64,000 nucleotides of DNA from Flavobacterium beibuense F44-8 (GCF_000769915.1 NZ_JRLV01000014.1:62001-126000), one strand, 5' to 3'; shown: positions 20,136-30,075, counted from the stretch's first letter. The notes: a model not told the origin generated them from the letters alone. Made by a program: numbers and translations.

Positions 20136-20165
20136 AAAAAGCCCTGCAAAAATGCAGGGCTTTTT
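20136..20165 (+). terminator. Terminator after asnS
   Basis: Perfect 12-bp stem AAAAAGCCCTGC / GCAGGGCTTTTT with a 6-base A-rich loop, 40 bases after the stop codon. Confidence 0.9.
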
Positions 20166-20195
20166 GTTATTTTAGCAATACTAAACCTCACCATA

Positions 20196-20852
20196 ATGAT
20201 TAACGAATTAATCAATATAAGCAACTCAGAAGACTTCTATCAAAACTGTGATTTAATTACAGAATCTTACTCATTTAACACTAAAGAAAAAGTGTTTGAG
20301 CTTATCGTTTCCGTTAATCAAATAAGTTACGACCATCCTGTTGAATATCAGGAATGGAAAATAACCTGCAAAGAAACAATGAAGATAAACGGATTTGACT
20401 TAGACTTGATGATGCCATATGTAAAGATGAAAATTATGGACAAGCATCCTTTACTATGGCTATATCATGAAGATAAGTTATATTACGAATTAAAAGGAAC
20501 TCCAAAAAATATTTATGAACTTGGATTTGACCTTATAAACATGTTTGAAACAGAAACCGGAAACTGGATACCTTTTCATAAAGCACTATGGAATTTCAAA
20601 CAGCGACTTGAAGCAGAAAAAACTACAATATCAATACCGGCACCACTGCAAAAAAGCCTCGAAATAATACTTAACAAACAGGAATTATCCTTTAAACTAA
20701 CGGGACAATATTCTGGAGAAAAGAAAGGTTATGCCGATAAACCGGAAACCAAAATATTAATGTTTGGGAATAGCGATGTCAGTCCTTACGAATATAGCTT
20801 AGGACAGCCTTATATTATTGCCGAAGATTTCAAAGCCGAAAGAATAAAATAA
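20196..20852 (+). CDS. Hypothetical cytosolic protein
   Basis: A 218-residue protein without signal peptide or membrane segment. It is rich in aromatic and acidic residues (HPLLWLYHEDKLYYELKG near residue 88, IYELGFDLINMFETETGNW near 107). I do not recognise the family. Codon use looks like the neighbours. It lies between the asnS terminator and rpoN and may be its own transcription unit. Confidence 0.7.
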   Translation: MINELINISNSEDFYQNCDLITESYSFNTKEKVFELIVSVNQISYDHPVEYQEWKITCKETMKINGFDLDLMMPYVKMKIMDKHPLLWLYHEDKLYYELKGTPKNIYELGFDLINMFETETGNWIPFHKALWNFKQRLEAEKTTISIPAPLQKSLEIILNKQELSFKLTGQYSGEKKGYADKPETKILMFGNSDVSPYEYSLGQPYIIAEDFKAERIK

Positions 20853-20972
20853 AGCAACGTCTTATCAAAAATTATACCTTTTTTTATTTCAATTATAATT
20901 TTTTCTAAAAACATAGCGTTCTAAAAGGGCTTTTTTGTACTTTTATAATTCATAAAACTCTATGTTTTCATT

Positions 20973-22436
20973 ATGCTCAAACAGAATTTACAATTAAAAT
21001 TATCTCAGAAATTATCGCCACAGCAAATTCAGCTGATGAAGCTGATACAATTGCCAACGCAGGCTTTTGAGCAACGCCTTAAAGAAGAAATGGTGGAAAA
21101 TCCGGCATTGGAAACAGGCAAGGAAGACCAGTATGAGGCTGATGAGTTTGGCAATGACGACTACGATGATTATGACGACTATGATAACGAAAGGATAGAA
21201 GCCGACGACATTAACATAGACGAATACCTTAGCGACGACGAAATACCCAACTATAAACTACAAACCAACAACTACAGTGACGACGACGAAGAGCGTACCA
21301 TGCCTTATGCGGCACCTGTTAGTTTCCATCAAAGCCTTAGCGACCAGCTTAACACTTTTATACTAAGCGATAATGAGAGGGATATTGCCGAGTTTTTAGT
21401 GGGTAGTATCGACGATACCGGATACATTCGCAGGAGTGTTGCCGATATTGTGGACGACATGGCCTTTACACAGGGTATTTACACAGATGACCAAACTGTA
21501 GAAAACATACTACACATTATACACCAGCTGGAACCGGCAGGAGTTGGTGCACGTGACCTGCAGGAATGCCTGTTGTTACAGCTTAAACACAAAACCCCTA
21601 CAGAGTCTATTGACCTGGCTATAGATATACTGGAAAATCAGTTTGATGCCTTTACCAAAAAGCATTATGACAAACTGTTACAGAAGTACGACATCAGTCA
21701 GGATCAGCTTAGAAAAGCTATAGACGAAATAGAAAAGCTAAACCCAAAACCAGGTGGGGCTTACGACAGTAACTCTAAAGTTGTGGAGCATGTTGTTCCT
21801 GATTTTTCTATAAGGATTGTAGACGGCGAACTGGAACTTTCCCTTAACGGAAGAAATGCTCCGGAGTTGCATGTGTCTAAAGATTATCAGGAAATGCTAC
21901 AAAGCTACAAGGAATCTAAAGACAGGTCTAATCAGCAAAAGGACGCAGTACAGTTTATCAAACAAAAACTGGATTCGGCAAAGTGGTTTATAGACGCCAT
22001 AAAACAGCGTCAGGAAACTCTTTTTGTCACCATGAATGCCATTATGCATTATCAGGAAGAATATTTCCTTGATGGTGATGAAACCAAACTAAAACCGATG
22101 ATCCTTAAGGATATTGCCGATATGGTAGGACTGGACATCTCTACCGTTTCCCGTGTAGCAAACAGTAAGTATGTAGAAACACCATATGGCACCAAACTGA
22201 TTAAGGAATTCTTCTCTGAGGCTATGAAAAATGATCAGGGAGAAGATGTATCTACCATTGAAATCAAGAAAATACTTCAAAACGTTATTGACGAAGAGGA
22301 TAAGAGAAAACCGTTACCGGATGACAAGCTTGCCGAAATACTAAAAGAAAAAGGCTACCCTATAGCCCGAAGAACCATTGCAAAATACAGGGAACAACTG
22401 GATATTCCGGTAGCCAGAATGAGAAAGAGGATTTAA
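20973..22436 (+). CDS. rpoN: RNA polymerase sigma-54 factor
   Basis: A 487-residue sigma-54, which directs RNA polymerase to -24/-12 promoters that need AAA+ activators. Region I is glutamine/leucine-rich (LKLSQKLSPQQIQLMKLIQLP). An acidic aspartate-rich region II (EADEFGNDDYDDYDDYDNE) follows, then the core-binding and helix-turn-helix region. The RpoN box ARRTIAKYRE is at residues 465-474. It is followed one base later by a membrane-protein gene. Confidence 0.97.
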   Translation: MLKQNLQLKLSQKLSPQQIQLMKLIQLPTQAFEQRLKEEMVENPALETGKEDQYEADEFGNDDYDDYDDYDNERIEADDINIDEYLSDDEIPNYKLQTNNYSDDDEERTMPYAAPVSFHQSLSDQLNTFILSDNERDIAEFLVGSIDDTGYIRRSVADIVDDMAFTQGIYTDDQTVENILHIIHQLEPAGVGARDLQECLLLQLKHKTPTESIDLAIDILENQFDAFTKKHYDKLLQKYDISQDQLRKAIDEIEKLNPKPGGAYDSNSKVVEHVVPDFSIRIVDGELELSLNGRNAPELHVSKDYQEMLQSYKESKDRSNQQKDAVQFIKQKLDSAKWFIDAIKQRQETLFVTMNAIMHYQEEYFLDGDETKLKPMILKDIADMVGLDISTVSRVANSKYVETPYGTKLIKEFFSEAMKNDQGEDVSTIEIKKILQNVIDEEDKRKPLPDDKLAEILKEKGYPIARRTIAKYREQLDIPVARMRKRI

Positions 22437-22437
22437 T

Positions 22438-23043
22438 ATGAAGAAAATACTGCCGGCTTTCTCCTATATATTCCATCCGTTGTTTGTATCGGTGTATGCT
22501 GCGCTGTTATATTTTTTATTTGCCCATCAGTATTTTTACAGCTATGAAATTATACTGGTAAGTGTACAGGTGCTTATCCTTACCGTACTCTTACCCATAT
22601 CTATATATTACCTCCTTCATTCACTGGGACTGGTACACTCTACCATGAAGCTGGACAAAAAGGAGCGTAAAATCCCACTCATAATACAGGCATTACTGTT
22701 AGGCATAATGCTCTATCAGGGATTTGGCAATACCACTATCCCGGAGCTGTATTATTACTTTGCAGGTTACCTTATCAGTACAGTGTTGGCAATAGTAATG
22801 ATATTGTTTAACCAAAAGTCCAGCCTGCACATAATGGGCATTAGTGCGCTTACCGTTTTTTTGATAAGCCTGTCCCTGCATTTTCATCTTAGCCTTAATT
22901 ACACCATTGCTTTTTTTATACTATGCACCGGTTTTACCGCCTCTTCAAGACTATTCTTAAAAGCACATACACCAAACGAGTTACTACAGGGACTACTTAT
23001 AGGCGTTGTACCACAAATAGCACTATGGCACTGGTGGCTATAA
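22438..23043 (+). CDS. Multi-pass membrane protein, PAP2-like tail
   Basis: A 201-residue protein with about six hydrophobic segments. The C-terminal part (ASSRLFLKAHTPNELLQG, then LLIGVVPQIALW) resembles the SR...AH...G pattern of PAP2-type phosphatases, but the N-terminal KxxxxxxRP motif is not evident. It is coded one base after rpoN and likely co-transcribed. I call it uncharacterized; a lipid-phosphatase role is speculative. Confidence 0.7.
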   Translation: MKKILPAFSYIFHPLFVSVYAALLYFLFAHQYFYSYEIILVSVQVLILTVLLPISIYYLLHSLGLVHSTMKLDKKERKIPLIIQALLLGIMLYQGFGNTTIPELYYYFAGYLISTVLAIVMILFNQKSSLHIMGISALTVFLISLSLHFHLSLNYTIAFFILCTGFTASSRLFLKAHTPNELLQGLLIGVVPQIALWHWWL

Positions 23044-23066
23044 AAAAAGCGGACCTTAGTCCGCTT
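23041..23066 (-). terminator. Terminator after the DJ-1-like gene
   Basis: Perfect 8-bp stem AAGCGGAC / GTCCGCTT (23047-23054, 23059-23066) with a 4-base loop. The run of As at 23042-23048 becomes a T-tract on the minus strand. Confidence 0.82.
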
Positions 23067-23087
23067 CAAAGAATTACCTTTATATAA

Positions 23088-23885
23088 TTAATTAAGCTCT
23101 TTTAGTATCGCTTCCCCAACTCCTTTTGCCGATTGCGGGTTCTGTCCTGTAATAAGCCTGTTATCTACGGTAACGTGAGGCTCCCACATTCCTGATTTCT
23201 CAAACTGTCCGCCACGTTCAATTAACTTGGTTTCCAACAAGAACGGAACTACAGTTTCAAGCTCTACGGCTTTCTCCTCTTCATTGGTAAAACCATTTAC
23301 CTTTTTACCACTTACCAGATAAGATCCGTCTGACAGTTTTACGTTTACCAGTCCGGCAGGACCGTGACATACAGCTCCTACTATTCCGCCATCTTCATAT
23401 ACCTGTGCGGCTATTTTTGCTAGTTCTTCATTCTCCGGTAAGTCCCACATTGCACCATGACCACCTGCATAATAAATAGCCTCATACTCTTTTGGATTAA
23501 CCTGAGACGGTGTCATTGTATTTTCAATTTTAGCGTGGTATTCCTCATCTTCCCAAAACTTCTTGTTTACCTCATCATTCAGGTCAAAGCCATCTACCGG
23601 AGCCTTTCCTCCTTTTGGGCTAACAAAATCAATTGTATAACCTGCTTCGTGTAACACCTCCCACGGATGTGCTACTTCGGCAAGATAATATCCTGTAGGT
23701 TTACCGGTATCTCCTTTTTTATCGTGACTGGTTACAACAAACAAAATCTTTTTCTCAGTTTTCTCTGCCGTTTGAGTTTCTTCCTGCGGTTGGGAATCTG
23801 CCTCCTCTTTTTTCTCTGTTTCCTTACACGATGCAAACGAAAGTGCTAAAACCACAAAAGCGGTTTTAAAAAGTATTTTTTTCAT
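23088..23885 (-). CDS. DJ-1/PfpI-family lipoprotein (type 1 glutamine amidotransferase fold)
   Basis: A 265-residue envelope lipoprotein. The lipobox is at Cys20 (SFASC), followed by a low-complexity Glu/Lys/Thr linker to residue 45. The rest is a DJ-1/Hsp31-like domain. The nucleophile elbow AVCHGPAGL puts the reactive cysteine at residue 173, and YYAGGHGAMWDLP near residue 138 matches Hsp31-type glyoxalase/chaperones. A periplasmic lipid-anchored form is unusual but occurs in Bacteroidetes. The substrate is unknown. Confidence 0.88.
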   Translation of the reverse strand: MKKILFKTAFVVLALSFASCKETEKKEEADSQPQEETQTAEKTEKKILFVVTSHDKKGDTGKPTGYYLAEVAHPWEVLHEAGYTIDFVSPKGGKAPVDGFDLNDEVNKKFWEDEEYHAKIENTMTPSQVNPKEYEAIYYAGGHGAMWDLPENEELAKIAAQVYEDGGIVGAVCHGPAGLVNVKLSDGSYLVSGKKVNGFTNEEEKAVELETVVPFLLETKLIERGGQFEKSGMWEPHVTVDNRLITGQNPQSAKGVGEAILKELN

Positions 23886-23910
23886 AGTAGTATTTAATTA
23901 ATTAACACTG

Positions 23911-23918
23911 CAAATTTA
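23911..23918 (-). promoter_or_regulatory. -7 element for the DJ-1-like gene
   Basis: TAAATTTG on the minus strand fits TAnnTTTG, about 25 bases before the start codon. No -33 TTTG at the right spacing. Confidence 0.4.
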
Positions 23919-23973
23919 CTGCCCCGTATTTGTAGTACACAGGACATACATCACATTTTTATAACTAAAAAGG

Positions 23974-24534
23974 TTAAGTAAGCCTGCTTAAAGTTTCGCG
24001 TGTCACTCCAAGATAAGCCGCTATAAGCGTTTTAGACACTCTTTGATACAGTGATGGGTATAAACTCATAAACTGTTCGTAACGCTCTTTAGCATCATTA
24101 TTAAGCAGCGAAAGGATGCGTCTTTGTAAGGCGACATAACCTGAATTGGATTTCTTTCTGAAAAAGTATTCCATTTTATGAAGTGCAGCACAAAGCTTGT
24201 CCTTATCCTCAAGTGTAATGCAAAGCAGCTTGGTATCCTCAAGGCAGTCTATATCCAGTTGTGCCGGAGTTTTATGAAGCAACGCCTGATAATCGGTTAC
24301 CCACCAGTTTTCCATAGCAAACTGCATGATATGGTCTTTACCCTCGTCATCACTATAAAAAGCCTTTACAAGACCGCTAACCACAAAATACTCGCAGTTT
24401 ACACTATCGCCCTGCTTTACCAGAAAATCTTTCTTTTTAAGTTTTTTGGACTTAAAATAAGAAAACACAATATCAAACTGCTCGTCCGTTAATGGAACTA
24501 TCTCCTCAATATGTTTTCTTAAAGCCTCTTTCAT
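23974..24534 (-). CDS. Crp/Fnr-family transcriptional regulator
   Basis: A 186-residue regulator with an N-terminal cyclic-nucleotide-binding-like beta-roll (KKDFLVKQGDSVNCEYFVVSG) and a short C-terminal winged helix (TLIAAYLGVTRETLSRL). The fold fits small Bacteroidetes Crp/Fnr regulators, whose effector is generally unknown. Translation starts three bases after the stop of the upstream barrel gene, so both are probably co-transcribed. Confidence 0.88.
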   Translation of the reverse strand: MKEALRKHIEEIVPLTDEQFDIVFSYFKSKKLKKKDFLVKQGDSVNCEYFVVSGLVKAFYSDDEGKDHIMQFAMENWWVTDYQALLHKTPAQLDIDCLEDTKLLCITLEDKDKLCAALHKMEYFFRKKSNSGYVALQRRILSLLNNDAKERYEQFMSLYPSLYQRVSKTLIAAYLGVTRETLSRLT

Positions 24535-24536
24535 AC

Positions 24537-25262
24537 TTACAATATATAGAACATTAGCCCAATATTAAAGGAACTTAGCTTTAATTCTTCACCCTGTTTG
24601 GTATAAGCATTTTTATAAATCGGAGTAAAAGAGTATGCTACATAAAAGTTCCAGGTATTCCACCCTGCCGAAACATAAGCGGTAGAAATCCATTTGTTTA
24701 CATCAGGGTTGTGCTGTATCCTTATTGTTCCTTCATTACTTTCAAACTGAGAACGGTCGTTTAACAGATAACTCACCTTAAACCCTGTATAAATTCTCCA
24801 GAATTTATGACTGGTCATTGTAGAGTTTCTCCACCTCAACTCTATGGGCAGTTCTAAGTAATGAAGCACCAGTTTATTTTTTGAAAAATCACTATCCCCT
24901 ACAACCTCATACACCCTGCTTGTAACTTCCCTTTCTGTAACTTCAGATACTTTCAGGTTGTGTTTTATGTTAGTATACGAATATCCTAAACCTATAGCTA
25001 CCGCCCTGTTTCTTGCCTCATTAAGCGGAATATCCCTTAAAAACCCAACTGTAAGTCCGGTTGAGAATGAGTTTTGCGAATACTGGTCGGCTTTACCGCG
25101 AATAAGATTATAGGATACTGAAGCATAAAACTGATCTTCCCTGTATAACGGATCGGGAGTTAGCAGACTATCCGACTGCACAACAGCCTTATCTGTTTCA
25201 TCAGTTTGTGCCAGTAATGGAGGTGTAAAAAACAATAACAGATAAAAACAGATTATTCGCAT
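24537..25262 (-). CDS. PorT-like outer-membrane beta-barrel protein
   Basis: A 241-residue secreted protein (signal ends LLAQ) with barrel strands such as VGFLRDIP, AIGLGYSYT and the marker LHYLELPIELRWR seen in the PorT/outer-membrane beta-barrel domain. It ends SFNIGLMFYIL. True PorT/SprT serves type IX secretion, but this gene is paired with a Crp/Fnr regulator, so orthology is not claimed. Confidence 0.72.
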   Translation of the reverse strand: MRIICFYLLLFFTPPLLAQTDETDKAVVQSDSLLTPDPLYREDQFYASVSYNLIRGKADQYSQNSFSTGLTVGFLRDIPLNEARNRAVAIGLGYSYTNIKHNLKVSEVTEREVTSRVYEVVGDSDFSKNKLVLHYLELPIELRWRNSTMTSHKFWRIYTGFKVSYLLNDRSQFESNEGTIRIQHNPDVNKWISTAYVSAGWNTWNFYVAYSFTPIYKNAYTKQGEELKLSSFNIGLMFYIL

Positions 25263-25309
25263 GGCATGAATGGGTTATTTATACAAAGATGCAAAAGTTT
25301 ACGGATAGT

Positions 25310-26380
25310 TTATTTATGCTGCTTTATAATTTTATCTTTTTGCTTATCATCACTGTTCCCCAATAAAAAACTGTACGGTTTTAAAGGTTTTACATGCATA
25401 AATATCACATTTATGATCCCCAGTATAGGTATTGAAAGTATCATCCCTATTACACCCCACATCATATTTCCCACAACAACTGCAATAATCGTAATAAACG
25501 GATCGAGGTTTACATTATCGCCCACCACATAAGGTTCAAACAGGTATGACTCTACAAACTGAGCAACAGAGAAAGTCACCACAATACCTATTAAGGCTGT
25601 GGTATCTCCATCGGCAACATACCCCAGCCCAATAGCAATTAGGAAACCTATAATATTCCCAATGTAAGGAATTATAGAAAGTAATGCTGCCAAAACACTA
25701 ATGATGATAAAATTACTAACTCCAAAAACTGCCATACCTACGGCGTAGATTATCGTTAAAAATATCATCAGTATAAATTTACCATACAGGTAACCCTGGG
25801 TAATTTTTATAGCCTGACTAAGTACATCATCTACATCATCTTTATTTTGCTTTTTAAAGAGCTTCACAAAAAATTGCCTGAACTTTTTACGGTAATTCAG
25901 TAAAAAGAAAACATAAATAAACGTGAGCAGGTAATCTCCGCTAAAGGAGTACAGTCCGTTTATAAAGCTGATGGCCTGTTTACCCATATTTCCTGTAGCC
26001 TCATTTTGTTGTTTGGCTATATCCTCAGGACTAATGGGTGTTTTCTCATAAATGTAATCTTCCAGTTTTTCAATTTGGGGCATTATTTTTTGCCTTGCCT
26101 TATCCCAATCGGCTACAAAACTCTGTATCTGTATTGAGATAAGCGCTACAAAGCCTACACTTACCAAAAACAACAAAACAGTATTGATAAGTGACGACAG
26201 CATACGGTTTATTTTCCACGATTCCAGTTTTCTGGCAACGGGCAGCACAAGCAATGCCAGTATCACAGCCGTAAGCAAGGGGGCCAACAGGGGTTTAACT
26301 TTAATAAGCCCTGCGGTCAAAAAATAAATACCTACTATGAAAACAGTACCGGTGTATAGTATTCGTTTACCTGAAGTCAT
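25310..26380 (-). CDS. AI-2E family transporter (PerM/YdiK-like)
   Basis: A 356-residue integral membrane protein of the AI-2E transporter superfamily. About seven to eight transmembrane helices are visible. The central block with FIIISVLAALLSIIPYIG and the C-terminal DPFITIIAVVVGNMMWGVIG are typical. Members have been linked to autoinducer export or Na+/H+ antiport, so the cargo is open. A dyad at 26386-26414 lies directly before the start codon. Confidence 0.9.
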   Translation of the reverse strand: MTSGKRILYTGTVFIVGIYFLTAGLIKVKPLLAPLLTAVILALLVLPVARKLESWKINRMLSSLINTVLLFLVSVGFVALISIQIQSFVADWDKARQKIMPQIEKLEDYIYEKTPISPEDIAKQQNEATGNMGKQAISFINGLYSFSGDYLLTFIYVFFLLNYRKKFRQFFVKLFKKQNKDDVDDVLSQAIKITQGYLYGKFILMIFLTIIYAVGMAVFGVSNFIIISVLAALLSIIPYIGNIIGFLIAIGLGYVADGDTTALIGIVVTFSVAQFVESYLFEPYVVGDNVNLDPFITIIAVVVGNMMWGVIGMILSIPILGIINVIFMHVKPLKPYSFLLGNSDDKQKDKIIKQHK

Positions 26381-26385
26381 AAATT

Positions 26386-26414
26386 GTAAGTTTTACTTTA
26401 AAGATAAAACTTAC
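26386..26414. promoter_or_regulatory. Perfect dyad before the AI-2E transporter gene
   Basis: Arms GTAAGTTTTA (26386-26395) and TAAAACTTAC (26405-26414) around a 9-base centre, six bases from the start codon. On the minus strand the centre gives TATCTTTA, a near match to the -7 element. Could be an operator or an mRNA hairpin. Confidence 0.45.
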
Positions 26415-26623
26415 AGCTTTAACATTGTCAAAGTTTTAGGAAAATTTAATATTTGATGGTTGTAATAACCCCTATTATAAATTATCGTTTTGAAGTTACA
26501 GCAGTACTTTATATTTTAGTTTATAAACCTAAATAATAAATCATTGACTAACTTTCTCTGAAAGTTTTATGCCATTAAAACTTATCACAATCAACACTCC
26601 TTAAATCTTCCCTGTAAATACAC

Positions 26624-26631
26624 TACTTTTG
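26624..26631 (+). promoter_or_regulatory. -7 element for the large outer-membrane gene
   Basis: TACTTTTG fits TAnnTTTG, 24 bases before the ATG at 26656. Confidence 0.45.
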
Positions 26632-26655
26632 CTTTTTTAGAGTTATACTCTTGTG

Positions 26656-29600
26656 ATGCTGAGATATAGGTTTTTAATGGCGTTATTGTATTTGGTTTCC
26701 GCGGTTTACGGTCAGGAAACAAACGGCCTGTTTAAAAACCGAAAAATAGTCCCTGTAACCGATACCATACAGATAGACAGTGTGAGCATCAATAATGCCT
26801 TTTTTACCCTAAAGGACAGGAATGGAAAAGATATAGACACCACCTTATACCATGTAGACTTTAAACACAGTACACTGGTTTTTAAAAATGGCCACACTCC
26901 ACAGGACACCCTGTTTATGCGCTACCTAAGCTACCCTGAATACCTTACCAAAAAATACAGTATTTATGACGATTCCCGCGTGGTAGACAACAATGCTACC
27001 GGAATCCAAAACCTGTACCGTGTAACCCGCGATCCGCTCAACACCTTTAAACCGTTTGACGGACTAAACACATCGGGTAGTATAACGCGGGGTATAACCG
27101 TAGGTAACAATCAGAATGCGGTGGTTAACTCCAATCTTGATTTACAAATTACAGGAAAACTCTCTAACAAAGTAAGCCTTCGTGCTTCCATACAGGACAG
27201 TAACATCCCGCTACAGGAAGGCGGTTACTCGCAAAAACTGGATGAGTTTGACCAGATTTTTATAGAACTCTTCAGTGATAACTGGAGCATACGCGCCGGG
27301 GATCTTTTCCTGGAAAACAGGCAGTCCCGTTTCCTTAACTTCAACAAAAAGGTTCAGGGTATATCTACCAACTTCTCTTTTGGAGATGACGATTCAAAAA
27401 CCACCATTTTTGCCGCTGCTGCACTGGTAAGGGGTCAATATGCCCGAAGCACCTTTACAGGGCAGGAAGGTAATCAGGGTCCGTATAAGTTACGGGGTCC
27501 TAATGATGAGTTGTACATACTGGTAATATCGGGTTCAGAAAGGGTTTTTGTAAACGGAATCCTGTTGGAACGTGGCGAAAACAACGACTACATTATAGAC
27601 TATAATGCCGGGGAAATAATATTTACCTCACTGTTCCCCATAACCAGTGAAATGCGTATTAATGTGGAATACCAATACACAGTGCAAAGCTATACAAGAC
27701 TGCTTACCTACGGAGGTATTACCCACGAGGAGGAAAAATGGAGTATAGGCGGGTTTGTATATTCTGAAAATGATATTAAAAACCAACCCCTGCAACAAAA
27801 CCTAACTGAAGAACAGGTAGAAATACTAAAACAGGCAGGAGATAATACCGACCAGATGATTGCTCCTTCGGCTTATGTGGACACGTATTCCGAAAACAAG
27901 ATATTGTACCGCAAAACCCTAATTAACGGTGTTGAGGTTTTTGAATATTCCAATAACCCTGATGACGAATTGTACAATGTACGCTTCACCTACCTTGGCG
28001 CTAATATGGGCAACTACATACTGGCAAGCTCGGCAGCTGTGGGGCGAATTTTTGAGTATGCACCTCCCATTAACGGCATACCACAGGGAGACTACGAACC
28101 CGTTATCCGACTTACGGCTCCGCAGAAAATACAAATTGCTACCGTGTTGGGTAAATACAACCCAAGCGAAAAAACGCTTATCGACTTTGAGGCCGGCATG
28201 AGTAACAATGACCTCAACATGTATTCGTCACTTGACAATGATGACAACAACGGTTATGCCGCAAAAATAGATGCCAAACAACGCCTGTATACCGGTAAGT
28301 GGGAACTGGATGCCTTTGCCAACTATCAGTTTATCCAAAAGGATTTCCGTACCATAGAGCGCTTGTTCAATATAGAATTTAACCGAGACTGGAACCTTAA
28401 CGGTATCACCACTACAAACGGTAACCAAAGCTACCTTACAACCGGAACCACATTCAGGCTACCGCAAAAAGGGCAGTTTAACTACCAGCTGGAGCAACTG
28501 GATTTTTCGGATAGTTTTACAGGAACACGCCACGTAGTTAACGGACGTTTTACCTTTAATAATTTCCTGATACAAAACCAGGGTAGCTGGCTGGATAGTG
28601 ACAGCGATTATGCCGCATCAGAATTTATACGAAACGAAGCCCTTGCCAAATATCATTTTGGTAAAAACTGGGTAGGTGGTACAGTACGGGTTGAAGACAA
28701 CAGGGAACGCCTTAAGGAAACAGGTCAGTTATCAGCTCTAAGTCAGCGTTTTAACGAATTCGGAGCTTTTGTAGGGCGTGGCGACAGCACTAAAGTGTAT
28801 GTGGAACTGGGCTACCTGCAAAGGGCTAACGATAGTGTTGTAAACGGTATTCTTGACAAGGTAAATACCTCCCGATCGTACTACATGAAGTCGCGACTGA
28901 TGAAAACTGAAAAAAGCGACCTGAGCCTTTTTGTAAATTACAGAAACCTTAAGTTTACCGATCCCGCTATAAAAAACGAACAGTCCCTTAACTCAAGGCT
29001 TTTGTACAATGACAGGTATTTCGACCAGTTAATACAGGTTACCACTGCTTACGAAACGACATCGGGTACTATACCGCAACAGGAGTTTACCTATCTGGAA
29101 GTTGAACCCGGACAGGGAACCTATACCTGGAACGATTATAACAATGATGGCATACAACAGCTGGAAGAGTTTGAGGTTGCTCCCTTCCCCGATCAGGCAA
29201 AATATGTTAGGGTATACCTCCCTAACCAGGTATACATACGCACCCACCAAAATAAGTTTTCGCAGTCGGTTACCCTGAATGCCAACCAGTGGCAAAACGA
29301 AAAGGGTTTCAAAAAACTGTTATCTTATTTTTATAACCAGACCTCGTTTATAATTGACCGTAAAATAGAACGCAAACCGGGAGCTTTTGATCTTAACCCG
29401 TTTGACAATAGTGAAGACGGACTACTAGGACTTAACTCCAGCTTTAGGAATAGTTTGTTTTATAATCGGGGTAAACAACACCATTCCGTTACCTATACCT
29501 ATTTAAAAAACAGGGCACGCACGCTGCTTAATGCGGGCTCTCAGGAAAGTAAAAACAGTTCGCATCAGTTACAGTATGCCCATTTAATACAAAAACTATG

Positions 29601-30075
29601 GCTGTTGGGCTTTTCGGCACAAACCCTTCAATCTGACACCTACTCTGAAAATTACAGCAGCAGAAACTACAAAATAGGCGGATTTGCATTATTACCTAAA
29701 GTATCGTACATATTTTCCAAAAATGCCAGTTGGGATCTTTTCTATGAATACCGAAGCAAAGAGAATAAAATAGGTGAAATGGAAAGCCTATACCAACAGC
29801 GTGTGGGAACATCGTTTACCTATGCTTCAGACAGGCAGTTTTCCATAAACGGTGAGTTCTCTTTTTATGGTAATGACTTTACAGGAAACGAACTCTCTCC
29901 CGCTGCTTACCAAATGCTTGAAGGTTTACAGGCCGGAAAGAATATTACATGGCGATTGCTGCTGCAAAAAAACCTTACGCAGTTTCTGGATGTAAACGTA
30001 AACTATCAGGGACGTAAAAGTGAAACCAGTAAGGCCATACATACAGGTAATGTACAGCTAAGAGCTTATTTCTAA
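26656..30075 (+). CDS. Large outer-membrane beta-barrel protein, function unknown
   Basis: A protein of 1,139 residues. ATG 26656 is chosen over the GTG one codon earlier. A signal peptide (MLRYRFLMALLYLVSAVYGQ) precedes a beta-rich N-terminal domain. Then comes GSITRGITVGNNQNAVVNS near residue 145 and LDEFDQIFIELFSDNWSIRAGD, motifs reminiscent of the SprA-like group. The long C-terminal half is made of alternating strands ending VQLRAYF, a barrel terminus. It is monocistronic. The 3' end overlaps the next convergent gene by four bases. Outer-membrane location is confident, function is not. Confidence 0.75.
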   Translation: MLRYRFLMALLYLVSAVYGQETNGLFKNRKIVPVTDTIQIDSVSINNAFFTLKDRNGKDIDTTLYHVDFKHSTLVFKNGHTPQDTLFMRYLSYPEYLTKKYSIYDDSRVVDNNATGIQNLYRVTRDPLNTFKPFDGLNTSGSITRGITVGNNQNAVVNSNLDLQITGKLSNKVSLRASIQDSNIPLQEGGYSQKLDEFDQIFIELFSDNWSIRAGDLFLENRQSRFLNFNKKVQGISTNFSFGDDDSKTTIFAAAALVRGQYARSTFTGQEGNQGPYKLRGPNDELYILVISGSERVFVNGILLERGENNDYIIDYNAGEIIFTSLFPITSEMRINVEYQYTVQSYTRLLTYGGITHEEEKWSIGGFVYSENDIKNQPLQQNLTEEQVEILKQAGDNTDQMIAPSAYVDTYSENKILYRKTLINGVEVFEYSNNPDDELYNVRFTYLGANMGNYILASSAAVGRIFEYAPPINGIPQGDYEPVIRLTAPQKIQIATVLGKYNPSEKTLIDFEAGMSNNDLNMYSSLDNDDNNGYAAKIDAKQRLYTGKWELDAFANYQFIQKDFRTIERLFNIEFNRDWNLNGITTTNGNQSYLTTGTTFRLPQKGQFNYQLEQLDFSDSFTGTRHVVNGRFTFNNFLIQNQGSWLDSDSDYAASEFIRNEALAKYHFGKNWVGGTVRVEDNRERLKETGQLSALSQRFNEFGAFVGRGDSTKVYVELGYLQRANDSVVNGILDKVNTSRSYYMKSRLMKTEKSDLSLFVNYRNLKFTDPAIKNEQSLNSRLLYNDRYFDQLIQVTTAYETTSGTIPQQEFTYLEVEPGQGTYTWNDYNNDGIQQLEEFEVAPFPDQAKYVRVYLPNQVYIRTHQNKFSQSVTLNANQWQNEKGFKKLLSYFYNQTSFIIDRKIERKPGAFDLNPFDNSEDGLLGLNSSFRNSLFYNRGKQHHSVTYTYLKNRARTLLNAGSQESKNSSHQLQYAHLIQKLWLLGFSAQTLQSDTYSENYSSRNYKIGGFALLPKVSYIFSKNASWDLFYEYRSKENKIGEMESLYQQRVGTSFTYASDRQFSINGEFSFYGNDFTGNELSPAAYQMLEGLQAGKNITWRLLLQKNLTQFLDVNVNYQGRKSETSKAIHTGNVQLRAYF

